Of a DNA stretch of 40,411 bases, positions 9,770 through 17,268 are shown one piece after another. Within the stretch, counting starts at the first letter, position 1; each line of letters starts with the position of its first letter. The stretch spans positions 1 to 40,411 of the forward strand of contig NZ_JAENHN010000032.1 of assembly GCF_016595795.1 (NCBI RefSeq). The letters run 5' to 3'. The position numbers were made by a program, and so were the translations under genes. Source of the stretch: Clostridium yunnanense (GTDB lineage Bacteria; Bacillota; Clostridia; Clostridiales; Clostridiaceae). The notes under the pieces are model-generated. The model did not search any database and had not been told where the DNA came from. It worked only from the letters and a program-made list of their open reading frames with translations.

Positions 9770-9930
9770 AATTAAGCGCTTGGGGTTAAACATTTGGGAC
9801 GTGCAGTGTTTAACCAGACGAGGATGAGGAGTATCGGAAATTCAGCGGGTGCCTCACGGTATGATACTACCGTTAAAGCCTGGTAAACCTAAAAAGTGAT
9901 TTTTAGAACAAATCCAGTCAGGTATCAAGA
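9770..9930 (+). ncRNA. glmS ribozyme (glucosamine 6-phosphate activated)
   Basis: A cis-acting self-cleaving riboswitch. The core matches known glmS ribozymes in order: AAGCGC at the cleavage site (cut expected between A9775 and G9776), a P2 stem GGTTAAACA/TGTTTAACC, then GACGAGGATGAGG, TATCGGAAATTCAGCGGG and TGCCTCACGG. Glucosamine 6-phosphate acts as the cofactor for cleavage, which destabilises the glmS message, giving product feedback. The 3' limit (P3/P4 region) is approximate. Confidence 0.92.
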
Positions 9931-10145
9931 TATTTAAATATATCTTTATATAGGAATCCTAACTCAACTATATAAGTTATACATGCTCAATAATCCCCAA
10001 AATCCGGGATTATCAAACAAGTATAACTTAAGTTTCGATATAGGAATCCTTAGCTTCAGCTTTAGAAAAGCCTAATTTTTAAAAAAAATTGAATATTAAA
10101 ATTTTGCTTCTAAGGTTGAGCTGAAACATTAAATATATTAAGCCT
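9931..10145 (+). other. Structured remainder of the glmS leader
   Basis: After the ribozyme core the leader keeps folding: AAGTTATAC (about 9976) pairs with GTATAACTT (about 10021) around an inner ATAATCCC/GGGATTAT hairpin. A long stem TTCAGCTTTAGAA/TTCTAAGGTTGAGCTGAA spans about 10053-10128. The phrase ATATAGGAATCCT occurs twice (9949 and 10039). Part may belong to peripheral ribozyme helices; the rest has no assigned function. Confidence 0.5.
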
Positions 10146-10217
10146 TCCATGGATAAAATAACTCATATAATTATGGTTGCAATAAACGAATAATTGATAT
10201 GAAAGGAAGATTTTTTT

Positions 10218-12050
10218 ATGTGTGGAATAGTAGGATATTTAGGAGAAAAGAAAGCAACACCAATATTAGTTGAAGGTTTAAGCAAACTTGAGTATAGAGG
10301 TTATGATTCATCAGGAATAGCTGTTGTTGAAGATGGAGAAATAAAGATCGAGAAGTGCAGAGGAAGACTTTCAAACCTTAAAGACAAAGTTGCAGGTAAA
10401 GAGTATGCTGGTAGCATTGGTATAGGTCATACAAGATGGGCAACTCATGGAGAACCATCTGATGTTAACTCACATCCTCATAGCAATGAAGATGAAACTA
10501 TAGCAGTTGTTCATAACGGAATTATTGAAAACTATATAGTTCTAAGAGAATGGTTAATATCAGAAGGATACAAATTTGTTTCTGAAACAGATACAGAAGT
10601 TATACCTCATTTAGTTGATTACTATTTTGATGGAAACTTAGAAGATGCTGTAATAAAAGCAACTAAGAGAATGGAAGGAAGCTATGCATTAGGAGTTGTT
10701 GCTAAGAATGATCCTGGTAAAATAGTAGCTGTAAGAAAAGACAGTCCACTCGTAATTGGTGTAGGTGAAGACGGAAAAGAAAGCTTCATAGCTTCAGATA
10801 TTCCAGCTGTATTAAATATGACAAGAGACGTTTATCTTCTAGAAGATAAAGAATTTGTTGTTATGACTAAAGATGGAATAACAATATATGATGAAAACAA
10901 GAATAAAGTAGAAAAACAAATATTCCACGTAACTTGGGATATAGACGCGGCTGAAAAAGGTGGATATGACCACTTTATGCTTAAAGAAATATATGAACAA
11001 CCAAAGGCTATAAAAGATACTTTAACTTCAAGAGTTGTTAAGGGAGAAAAGATTAAGCTTGATGGTATTCATTTAACAAAAGAGCAAATAGAAAACTTCG
11101 ATAGAGTTTATATAATAGCTTGTGGAACAGCTTATCATTCAGGTGTAGTTGGTAAGTACGTAATCGAAAGATTAGCAAAGATACCAGTAGAAATAGATGT
11201 TGCATCTGAATTCAGATACAGAAATCCACTTATAACAGATAGAACTCTTATGATCTGCATCAGCCAATCAGGTGAAACAGCAGATACTTTAGCAGCTTTA
11301 AGACTTGCTAAAGAAGAAGGTGCTAGAATAATAGCTATAACAAACGTTGTAGGAAGTTCAATTTCAAGAGAAGCTGACGATGTATTCTATACATGGGCTG
11401 GTCCTGAAATAGCTGTTGCTTCAACAAAAGCTTATATAACTATGCTTATAGCTCTTTATATAATAGCTTTATACATGGCTGAAGCTAAGCACACAGTAAG
11501 AGAAACTGAAATAGAAAAGATAAAAGATGGTTTATTAAATCTTTCTGAAAAGACTGCTGAAATATTAAATGATGTAGATACAATAAAATCATTTGTAGAT
11601 CATTTATACAGCAAAAACGATGTATACTACTTAGGAAGAGGTCTTGACTACGCAGTAGCAATGGAAGGATCATTAAAGCTTAAGGAAATATCATACATCC
11701 ATTCAGAAGCATATGCAGGTGGGGAATTAAAGCACGGAACAATAGCTTTAATAGAGGAAGGCACTTCAGTAATAGCTCTTGCAACTCAAAGCGAGTTATA
11801 TGACAAGCAAATCAGTAATATAAGAGAAGTTAAAACAAGAGGGGCAAACGTACTAGGAATAGCAATGGAAGGACAAACAGAAATCGAAAAGACTGTAGAC
11901 CAAACAATCTACATTCCAAAGGTTATGTCAATACTTGCACCAGTACTTTCAGTTATACCGCTACAAATATTAGCTTACTACACAGCTGTTCAAAAAGGCT
12001 GCGACGTTGATAAGCCAAGAAACTTAGCAAAATCAGTTACTGTTGAGTAA
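10218..12050 (+). CDS. glmS: Glutamine-fructose-6-phosphate aminotransferase (isomerizing)
   Basis: First enzyme of the hexosamine pathway: converts fructose 6-phosphate and glutamine to glucosamine 6-phosphate for peptidoglycan. The N-terminal class II amidotransferase domain starts MCGIVGY with nucleophile Cys2 and has GHTRWATHG and the NSHPH segment. Two SIS isomerase domains follow (about 285-420 and 455-595), with SQSGETADT and the C-terminal KSVTVE typical of the family. Length 610 aa is normal. AAGGAAG lies 8 nt before the ATG. It is monocistronic, controlled by the upstream ribozyme and ended by a strong terminator. Confidence 0.98.
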   Translation: MCGIVGYLGEKKATPILVEGLSKLEYRGYDSSGIAVVEDGEIKIEKCRGRLSNLKDKVAGKEYAGSIGIGHTRWATHGEPSDVNSHPHSNEDETIAVVHNGIIENYIVLREWLISEGYKFVSETDTEVIPHLVDYYFDGNLEDAVIKATKRMEGSYALGVVAKNDPGKIVAVRKDSPLVIGVGEDGKESFIASDIPAVLNMTRDVYLLEDKEFVVMTKDGITIYDENKNKVEKQIFHVTWDIDAAEKGGYDHFMLKEIYEQPKAIKDTLTSRVVKGEKIKLDGIHLTKEQIENFDRVYIIACGTAYHSGVVGKYVIERLAKIPVEIDVASEFRYRNPLITDRTLMICISQSGETADTLAALRLAKEEGARIIAITNVVGSSISREADDVFYTWAGPEIAVASTKAYITMLIALYIIALYMAEAKHTVRETEIEKIKDGLLNLSEKTAEILNDVDTIKSFVDHLYSKNDVYYLGRGLDYAVAMEGSLKLKEISYIHSEAYAGGELKHGTIALIEEGTSVIALATQSELYDKQISNIREVKTRGANVLGIAMEGQTEIEKTVDQTIYIPKVMSILAPVLSVIPLQILAYYTAVQKGCDVDKPRNLAKSVTVE

Positions 12051-12061
12051 TAGATAATATG

Positions 12062-12113
12062 AAGACCCATGAACATTATTAAGTCAATCTTAATGTGTTC
12101 ATGGGTCTTTTTT
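12062..12113 (+). terminator. Strong intrinsic terminator of glmS
   Basis: A perfect 14-bp stem (12062-12075 with 12096-12109) with an inner TTAAG/CTTAA extension is followed by six T (12108-12113). It begins 12 nt after the glmS stop. Confidence 0.93.
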
Positions 12114-12279
12114 GCACGTGGTAATATTATAGCCATAAGTTAGATATTTATTCATCTATAGAGTTATTATGTAATAAATTATTTAAAAAATATTATAAAC
12201 TAGATAGCTTAACCATTTTAGATATATTGGTATTGAGGTTGAATATGTTCTTTTTACTAAAATAGAAGTAAGCTATAGT

Positions 12280-12489
12280 TAAGAAAAGAAAAACTTCACA
12301 CCCTTAAGTTAGGTGAAGCTGCTTATAGAGAACTTATAGAACTTAATCCTCCTTTTAACTAAATATCTTATAGGTAATAAGCTTGGAAAATCAGCTAAGA
12401 TAGATAAATGGTTAGATAAATTGCCAAGCACGCAAGTGTATTTAAAAGAAAAATGTGAAACTGTAGAAGAATTTCAACTCAGAATGTAA
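12280..12489 (+). pseudogene. Decayed coding remnant, possibly TnsD/TniQ-like C-terminus
   Basis: With a stop near 12359 and a one-base shift near 12375 bridged, the sequence reads KLHTLKLGEAAYRELIELN, then ISYR, then NKLGKSAKIDKWLDKLPS and a tail VEEFQLRM. It has no start codon or ribosome site. The spacing and the LP-S/T followed by a V-E-x-x-Q-x-R stretch recall the C-terminal region of some Tn7-like TnsD/TniQ proteins, and Tn7-like elements insert just past glmS in this orientation. The family call is tentative and needs a profile search; that this is decayed coding DNA is more secure. Confidence 0.4.
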
Positions 12490-12541
12490 GGATGATTTAA
12501 AGGCTCTCTATGCCGGAGCTTTATTCCCAGCAATTATAGAA

Positions 12542-12573
12542 AGGATTGAATTAATAGAAATTAACTCAATCCT
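12542..12573 (+). repeat. GGATTGA-type hairpin, first of three in the window
   Basis: AGGATTGAATTAA (12542-12554) pairs with TTAACTCAATCCT (12561-12573) with one mismatch. Close relatives serve as terminators at 26444-26495 and 28115-28154, but here there is no T-run, so it is probably a decayed terminator. Confidence 0.55.
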
Positions 12574-12582
12574 CTTGGGGTA

Positions 12583-12744
12583 ATAGATAATAAACTTGAG
12601 ATTATCAATAAGAATTGGAAATCTGCCTCAAGTATATTTGAATGGCTGAAGATACTAAAAGATTTTCTAGATGGTGAAGTGACTGGTAAAGTTCATCAAA
12701 GGAAATTCCTGTACCGTCTGAAGAAAGAGACAGTAAAGTGTTAA
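12583..12744 (+). pseudogene. Open fragment of unknown protein
   Basis: A 53-codon open frame reads IDNKLEIINKNWKSASSIFE and ends KETVKC before a TAA. It has no start codon with a ribosome site, so it is likely the tail of a lost gene. Its family is not recognised. It is in the same direction as glmS and the remnant before it. Confidence 0.3.
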
Positions 12745-13039
12745 AAGGACAAATTTTCTGGTTATGATTCTCATCAACAAATAGGTATCAGTTATTTAAT
12801 AAGGAATTTGATATAGGGAAACAAATATTTATAATAACTAATGCAGGGGTTATAGATGTGACTAATGAGAGCATTAAGGTAAGAGGTACCGTAGATTCTA
12901 TTAACTTGCGGTATCGCGTAAATATTATGGTAATTACTCAGTTGGAGAAATAATTGGAAAAGAGTGTAGATATTTCATTTTAAATTTAAATATAACTAGT
13001 TACTCAATTATATTACTTATTAAAATATCTGTTAGAGTG
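12745..13039. other. Intergenic, probably decayed, nothing identified
   Basis: Short open stretches interrupted by stops. The segment around 12880-12920 has GGTACCGTAG and GCGGTATCGCG that could pair weakly. No gene is supported. Confidence 0.35.
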
Positions 13040-13087
13040 ATTAAGCCTATTGAAGAAATTGTAGTACTTTCAATAGGTTTAATTTTT
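13040..13087 (+). terminator. Orphan intrinsic terminator
   Basis: A 15-bp stem with one G-T pair (13040-13054 with 13069-13083) around a 14-nt loop is followed by TTTT. There is no intact gene before it back to glmS, so it probably terminated a gene now lost from 12114-13039. Confidence 0.75.
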
Positions 13088-13151
13088 AAAAAAATATTTA
13101 TTATTTTAAGTAGATTGGGATACAAAAAATTTTAAAATAATAGTTAAATAT

Positions 13152-13180
13152 TACAACTATTGTGTAATACAATAGTTGTA
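13152..13180 (+). promoter_or_regulatory. Perfect inverted repeat, MarR operator candidate
   Basis: TACAACTATTG (13152-13162) and CAATAGTTGTA (13170-13180) are perfect 11-bp arms with a 7-bp spacer. It abuts the ribosome site of the regulator gene, so binding would block the promoter or early elongation. Autorepression is inferred from position. Confidence 0.75.
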
Positions 13181-13194
13181 GGAGGTAATCAAGT

Positions 13195-13641
13195 ATGAAC
13201 TTTATAGATTATGCAAAACAATTAAGAGAACTAATAAGGGTACTTGAAAGAAAGCTTGGTATATTAGAGGATAATGGTTTCTCATGTTGTGGAATAACTA
13301 TATCTCAATGCCATGCTTTGGTAGAGATAGGTCGTGCAAATAGTATTTCGTTAAATCAATTAGCAGAATTATTAAACTTAGAAAACAGTACTATGAGTAG
13401 AACAGTAAATAATCTTGTTTCCAACGATTTAGCTAAGAGAGATATTGATCCACAAGACAGAAGATATGTAACCATATCGCTTACAGATAATGGACAGAAG
13501 GTTTATGAAGGAATTGAAAAAGATATGAATCTATACTTTAAGAAAATCTATGATACAATTCCCCAAGATAAGAAAAAGCAAGTTTTAGAAAGTATTGAAA
13601 TACTTCTTGAAGCTATAGATAAAAGTGAATGCTGTAAATAA
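13195..13641 (+). CDS. MarR-family regulator with cysteine pairs
   Basis: A 148-aa winged-helix repressor. The recognition region LNQLAELLNLENSTMSRTVN and the wing with DPQDRRYV are typical of MarR/SlyA. Unusually it has Cys31-Cys32 and Cys39 before the DNA-binding helices and Cys146-Cys147 at the C-terminus. With arsM 18 nt downstream in the same operon, a thiol sensor of trivalent arsenic is a reasonable guess, though ordinary arsenic regulators are ArsR-type. AGGAGGT lies 8 nt before the ATG and a perfect palindrome lies just upstream. A small fragment resembling its ISQCHALVE segment is found past acr3. Confidence 0.85.
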   Translation: MNFIDYAKQLRELIRVLERKLGILEDNGFSCCGITISQCHALVEIGRANSISLNQLAELLNLENSTMSRTVNNLVSNDLAKRDIDPQDRRYVTISLTDNGQKVYEGIEKDMNLYFKKIYDTIPQDKKKQVLESIEILLEAIDKSECCK

Positions 13642-13659
13642 ATTTAAGGAGGATTTTAT

Positions 13660-14478
13660 ATGGAATTTGATGTTAAAGGAAAAGTAAAAGAATACTACGG
13701 TGGAATAGCAAGAAAAGTGAACAATGGTAGTGGAAAAAGCTGTTGTTCTGGTACTTCATGTTGCAATGAAGTAAGTAAGACTTCTTTAATTTACAATGGA
13801 GAGAGCCTAACCTATCTACCTAAAGAAGCATTAGAAGCATCATTAGGATGTGCAAATCCTGTAGTTTTTGCAAAGCTTAAAGAAGGCGAAACAGTACTAG
13901 ATCTTGGAAGTGGCGGGGGAATAAATGTACTAATGGCAGCAAAGCACGTAGGTACTACTGGTAAAGTTTATGGTCTTGATATGACTGATGAGATGCTTAA
14001 TTTAGCAAATAGTAATAAAGCTAAAATGGGAGTTACAAATGTTGATTTCTTAAAAGGATATATTGAAGATATCCCACTAAAAGACGAACTTGTAGATGTA
14101 ATCATGTCAAACTGTGTTATAAATCTATCTGAAGATAAGGAAAGGGCATTATCAGAAGCATACCGTGTATTAAAAGAAGGTGGAAGATTAGCTATAGCTG
14201 ATATCATTACACTGAAAGAAGTGTCTACAGAATTAAGAGCTGAAGCCAACATGTGGTGTGGATGTTTAGGAGGTACACTAACTATTGCAGAGTATAAATC
14301 TATTCTTGAAAATGTCGGATTTAAGGATATAGAAATAGAAGTAGCTCATATATATACTAAATCAATTATTGAAAATACCTACCTTAAAGATAAAGATTTA
14401 GATGATGTAGCGAATAAGCTTAATTTAGATGAAGTAGATGGCGCCTTTGCAGGGGCATATATCAAAGCTCGTAAATAA
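13660..14478 (+). CDS. arsM: Arsenite S-adenosylmethionine methyltransferase
   Basis: Methylates As(III) to methylated arsenicals using S-adenosylmethionine. The Rossmann methyltransferase motif I is VLDLGSGGG at 79-87. Cysteines expected to hold arsenic are present: Cys64 in LGCANP, Cys152 in SNCVINLS, and Cys200/Cys202 in MWCGCLGG. The N-terminus adds a cluster Cys28, Cys29, Cys34, Cys35 seen in many bacterial ArsM proteins. At 272 aa the length is normal. GGAGG precedes the start, and it follows the MarR gene by 18 nt. It is 15 kb from the other ars operon. Confidence 0.93.
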   Translation: MEFDVKGKVKEYYGGIARKVNNGSGKSCCSGTSCCNEVSKTSLIYNGESLTYLPKEALEASLGCANPVVFAKLKEGETVLDLGSGGGINVLMAAKHVGTTGKVYGLDMTDEMLNLANSNKAKMGVTNVDFLKGYIEDIPLKDELVDVIMSNCVINLSEDKERALSEAYRVLKEGGRLAIADIITLKEVSTELRAEANMWCGCLGGTLTIAEYKSILENVGFKDIEIEVAHIYTKSIIENTYLKDKDLDDVANKLNLDEVDGAFAGAYIKARK

Positions 14479-14488
14479 GGAGGTATTT

Positions 14489-14533
14489 ATGATGTTAATA
14501 ATCGGATTAATAGTTGTAGCTATAGCTTTATAA
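14489..14533 (+). pseudogene. Truncated tiny membrane ORF after arsM
   Basis: AAGGAGG precedes an ATGATG reading MMLIIGLIVVAIAL before TAA. The stop falls inside TATAAG repeats. A different frame continues from the repeats as SNTEEKAMEEFCKIDCKK and ends in Cys-Cys, so a frameshifted small membrane protein with a cysteine-bearing tail is possible. The strong ribosome site suggests the start was once real. Confidence 0.4.
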
Positions 14534-14552
14534 GTATAAGTATAAGTATAAG
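14529..14552 (+). repeat. TATAAG tandem repeat, four units
   Basis: Four perfect 6-bp units in a row. Unit number changes would not alter frame because the unit is a multiple of three, but every unit carries a stop in one frame. Confidence 0.8.
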
Positions 14553-14655
14553 TAACACTGAGGAAAAAGCAATGGAAGAGTTCTGCAAAATTGATTGTAA
14601 GAAAAATATACTAAGTAAATATCAATTTTGTTGTTAGCAAAGAAGGAGAGCATAA

Positions 14656-14977
14656 ATGGAATACAAAATTGAGGAAATGAAACCATCAGATTGGGATCAA
14701 GTAAGAGAAATATATTTAGAAGGTATTAGAACAGGTTTAGCTACCTTTCAGACAGAAGCACCTAACTGGGAGGAGTGGAATAAGGGCCATCTTGAATCCT
14801 GTAGATTAGTTGTAAGATTAGAGGATGAAGTAATGGGATGGGTTGCTTTAAGTCCAAGTTCTATTAGCTGTGGTATTACTTATACTAGGAGAAGGTCTTG
14901 GAGGAGTGTTTATTCCAATCATGGTCTCTGCATATATGGGGCTTCATTACAAAATGGTATTATATTGGGATAAATGA
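14656..14977 (+). pseudogene. ArsN/PAT-like acetyltransferase fused to a membrane-protein tail
   Basis: The ATG with AAGGAGAG upstream starts a GNAT protein of the phosphinothricin/arsinothricin acetyltransferase type, with ATFQTEAPNWEEW near 28-40 and VMGWVALSPSS near 58-69. The family runs on to about 160-180 aa, but here the acetyl-CoA-binding half is missing. From about 14858 a different frame reads LLAVVLLILGEGLGGVFIPI and on to a TGA at 14975-14977, which looks like the C-terminal membrane segments of an unrelated protein. A deletion joining two genes explains both halves. The open frame from 14656 ends out of phase at 14973. ArsN homologues often sit in arsenic loci, which fits arsM next door. 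Confidence 0.65.
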
Positions 14978-15062
14978 TATAATTGTTATTGAAATACTGT
15001 AGCTTATAGTATGTATGTAAGATATTGCAAGGGTATTTCTAGTTTTGAATGAGGCTTTTGCT

Positions 15063-15185
15063 ATGGATATAATATTTGAAGATTTAAAAAACTGGATTAA
15101 TAGTAAAATAGATTTATGGAAAGAGCAAGGCTTGATTATAGATGAAATTCAATACGGGGACTGGGAGGCATTAAATGGAAAATAA
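15063..15185 (+). CDS. Small ORF overlapping the ATP-grasp gene
   Basis: A 40-residue frame starts MDIIFEDLKNWINSKIDLWK and ends EALNGK, overlapping the next start by 11 nt. An in-frame TTG at 15045 with AGGG upstream would add six residues. It is charged and probably helical with no recognised family. It could be a real small protein, a precursor-like partner of the ATP-grasp enzyme, or the tail of a deleted gene, since the sequence just upstream is a deletion junction. Confidence 0.4.
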   Translation: MDIIFEDLKNWINSKIDLWKEQGLIIDEIQYGDWEALNGK

Positions 15186-16116
15186 TTTTGTGTTAAAAGG
15201 TGAAGATATATTTGACATCAAAGAGCTGGGAAGATATAACACTATTTTTCTATTTTGTAGTGATCCACTAAATAGAAATAAGCCTGATATGGATTATTTA
15301 GATGAATATGAACAAGCAAAAAGTCTTGGATTTAAGGTGCTTTTATTTAGTTATGAAGACTTAGTAGAGTTTAAGAAAGTAAAGCTTCTTATGAGTGAAG
15401 AGATAAACAGGGTAATTTATAGGGGATGGATGCTCAAACCTAAGGACTATGAATGTCTATATAATAACCTTGCGGATAAAAACTATTATCTTATAAACAC
15501 TCCAGAGGAATATGTAAATACTCATTACTTACCAAACTGGTATGAGCATCTTAAAGACTTAACGCCTAAAACAATTTGGAGTGATGGTATTCCTGAACAG
15601 GAAGAGATAATAGATATGCTGAGAAAGTTTAATGAAGATCCATTAATTGTTAAGGATTATGTTAAATCTCGCAAACATGAATGGTTTGAAAGTTGTTATA
15701 TTGGCAATTCTAAAGAGACAGAAAAAGCACTGCAAGTAGTAAATAACTTTATTAATAGACAAGGTGAGTATCTAAATCAAGGTGTTGTTTTTAGGCAATT
15801 TGTTGAATTGGAGCCAACAGGGTTTCATGAAAAAAGCGGAATGCCTATTTCAAATGAATTAAGATTATTTATATTTAATCATAAAGTAGTGTGTACAATT
15901 GGATATTGGAATGGTGAAAATATGAATCAGTATCCTAAATTTGTTGATGATATAATAGGGGAATTGATGAACATAAAAAGTAACTTCTTTACGGTTGATA
16001 TTGCTAAAAAATCAGATGGGCAATGGATTGTAATGGAATTAGGAGATGGTCAAGTATCGGGTCTTCAAGAATACGATGTTGAGTCCTTTTACTCAAATTT
16101 AATGAAACTTTTATAA
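15175..16116 (+). CDS. ATP-grasp protein, R2K/DUF4343-like
   Basis: A 313-aa protein whose C-terminal half has the ATP-grasp layout: VKDYVKSRKHEW near 161-172 (nucleotide-binding lysine and the R2K-type K/R), NELRLFIFNHKVV near 225-238, and a Mg-binding end VDIAKKSDGQWIVMELGDGQ near 278-297. The N-terminal half is a pre-ATP-grasp region without a family I can name. Such enzymes ligate carboxylates to amines; those of the R2K clade are proposed peptide or protein modifiers, substrate unknown. GGGAGG lies 7 nt before the ATG. It may be coupled to the 40-aa ORF that overlaps its start. Confidence 0.75.
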   Translation: MENNFVLKGEDIFDIKELGRYNTIFLFCSDPLNRNKPDMDYLDEYEQAKSLGFKVLLFSYEDLVEFKKVKLLMSEEINRVIYRGWMLKPKDYECLYNNLADKNYYLINTPEEYVNTHYLPNWYEHLKDLTPKTIWSDGIPEQEEIIDMLRKFNEDPLIVKDYVKSRKHEWFESCYIGNSKETEKALQVVNNFINRQGEYLNQGVVFRQFVELEPTGFHEKSGMPISNELRLFIFNHKVVCTIGYWNGENMNQYPKFVDDIIGELMNIKSNFFTVDIAKKSDGQWIVMELGDGQVSGLQEYDVESFYSNLMKLL

Positions 16117-16181
16117 GATAAAATTGACAAAACCATAAAGGAGTTATCTTGAGATAAATGTTAAAGGGAAGACAATAATTA

Positions 16182-16595
16182 TTAGCCTTCCCCAATGTCT
16201 CTTATAATCCATCTATTATTTTCATTGTCTTTAAATAAAGTTATAAATTTTGAATTAATACCATTCTCGCCAACCATATCTTTACCCTTTTTTAACTGCA
16301 AGCTGTATTTTACCCTAAAGGTAACTTTTTCATCTGTGTAGGTATATTTATTTAATTCTAAAAGTTCAGCACTGACTAAATCAGATGTTTTTGTTCTTAT
16401 ATGACTATCTTTATCTGTTATAGTTGTTTCAATAAACTTACTATCTTTATTATTTAATGCTAAAAAATAAACTTTTACTACTGCTTCTGGAGACGATATA
16501 TCATAAGTTGGTTGTATATTATCTTTTCTTAAATACATCCCTATTGTTATTGCTAATATTATTAATATTGATGAAAATAAAATCAGTTTTTTCAA
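16182..16595 (-). CDS. DUF4829-like membrane-anchored protein
   Basis: 137 aa. An N-terminal hydrophobic segment (about 4-21) would act as an uncleaved anchor or signal. The rest is an NTF2-like fold of the DUF4829 type: SPEAVVKVYFLALNNKDSKF near the start and a C-terminal strand NRWIIRDIGEG. The function of the domain is not known; it is frequent in secreted clostridial proteins. The start is TTG, set by GAGGTG 5 nt upstream. It is convergent with the ATP-grasp gene and stands alone. Confidence 0.7.
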   Translation of the reverse strand: MKKLILFSSILIILAITIGMYLRKDNIQPTYDISSPEAVVKVYFLALNNKDSKFIETTITDKDSHIRTKTSDLVSAELLELNKYTYTDEKVTFRVKYSLQLKKGKDMVGENGINSKFITLFKDNENNRWIIRDIGEG

Positions 16596-16955
16596 TAACT
16601 CACCTCTTAAAATAAGATAAAATTATAGTTTAATATATAGATAACTATAACATGCAATTATTATTTATCCCAATTATATATAATACGGATAATTATGTAA
16701 GAAAGTTCGTCTTAAGATAATCATCTAATAAAGCAAATAGTAATATAGAAAAATTGATATAACAAATACAAAAACAAGTTTCAAGTTTTTAGGATTAAGA
16801 AAAGATATTAAATACAAATATAGACACTTTAAATAATAAACTTAATAATCTTGATGAATATAATATTAAGGTTAATATCATAAGACTTTAATTTAAATAA
16901 ACAACAGGGATTTTCTGTGAGGTCTTCCTATGGAATAATGACAATATACAAATAA
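16596..16955. other. Intergenic, nothing recognised
   Basis: AT-rich, with many stops in all frames. The left end should hold the promoter of the minus-strand gene but no convincing boxes were picked. Confidence 0.4.
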
Positions 16956-16975
16956 TATGATATGATTATATCATA
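16956..16975 (+). promoter_or_regulatory. Toxin-antitoxin operator candidate
   Basis: TATGATATGA/TTATATCATA is a 20-bp palindrome with a single mismatched pair, ending 11 nt before the ribosome site of the antitoxin. Type II antitoxins normally bind such sites to autorepress. Confidence 0.6.
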
Positions 16976-17001
16976 AAAGAGATATGGAGGGAGAGTTTAA
17001 T

Positions 17002-17268
17002 ATGATTATTAAAGCATCGGCAGCTCTTCGAAACGACTATTCATTAATTTCTAATCTAGCGAAAAGCACTAAAGAGCCAATTTTTATAACAAAAAATGGT
17101 GAAGGCGATGGGGTTTTTATGAGTTTAGAAGCTTATGAAAAAAGAGAACAAACGTTACAACTTAGAGCAAGAGTTTTGCAAGCGGAACAGGAACGACTTG
17201 AAGGTGCAAAGACTAGAAGTATTGCGGAAGCAAGAAAGGAATTAAGAGAACGGTTTAATGAAATATAA
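17002..17268 (+). CDS. Antitoxin, Phd/YefM family
   Basis: An 88-aa antitoxin. The N-terminal DNA-binding part contains the family pattern EPIFITKNGEGDGVFMSLEAY (here about 26-46), followed by a long charged helix that should wrap the toxin. The start is ATG 17002 because GGAGGG lies 10 nt upstream; an ATG at 16984 overlaps that site and is rejected. It overlaps the toxin gene by 11 nt, so the pair is coupled. Confidence 0.85.
   Translation: MIIKASAALRNDYSLISNLAKSTKEPIFITKNGEGDGVFMSLEAYEKREQTLQLRARVLQAEQERLEGAKTRSIAEARKELRERFNEI

Noticed and set aside
12880-12925. Possible tRNA-like or riboswitch fold around GGTACCGTAG/GCGGTATCGC
   Set aside because: Pairing is short and no tRNA arms, anticodon loop or conserved core can be drawn.
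16166-16192. GGGAAG/CTTCCC hairpin between the ATP-grasp and DUF4829-like genes
   Set aside because: Only six pairs with a 15-nt loop, no clear T-run on either strand, and it overlaps the minus-strand stop codon.
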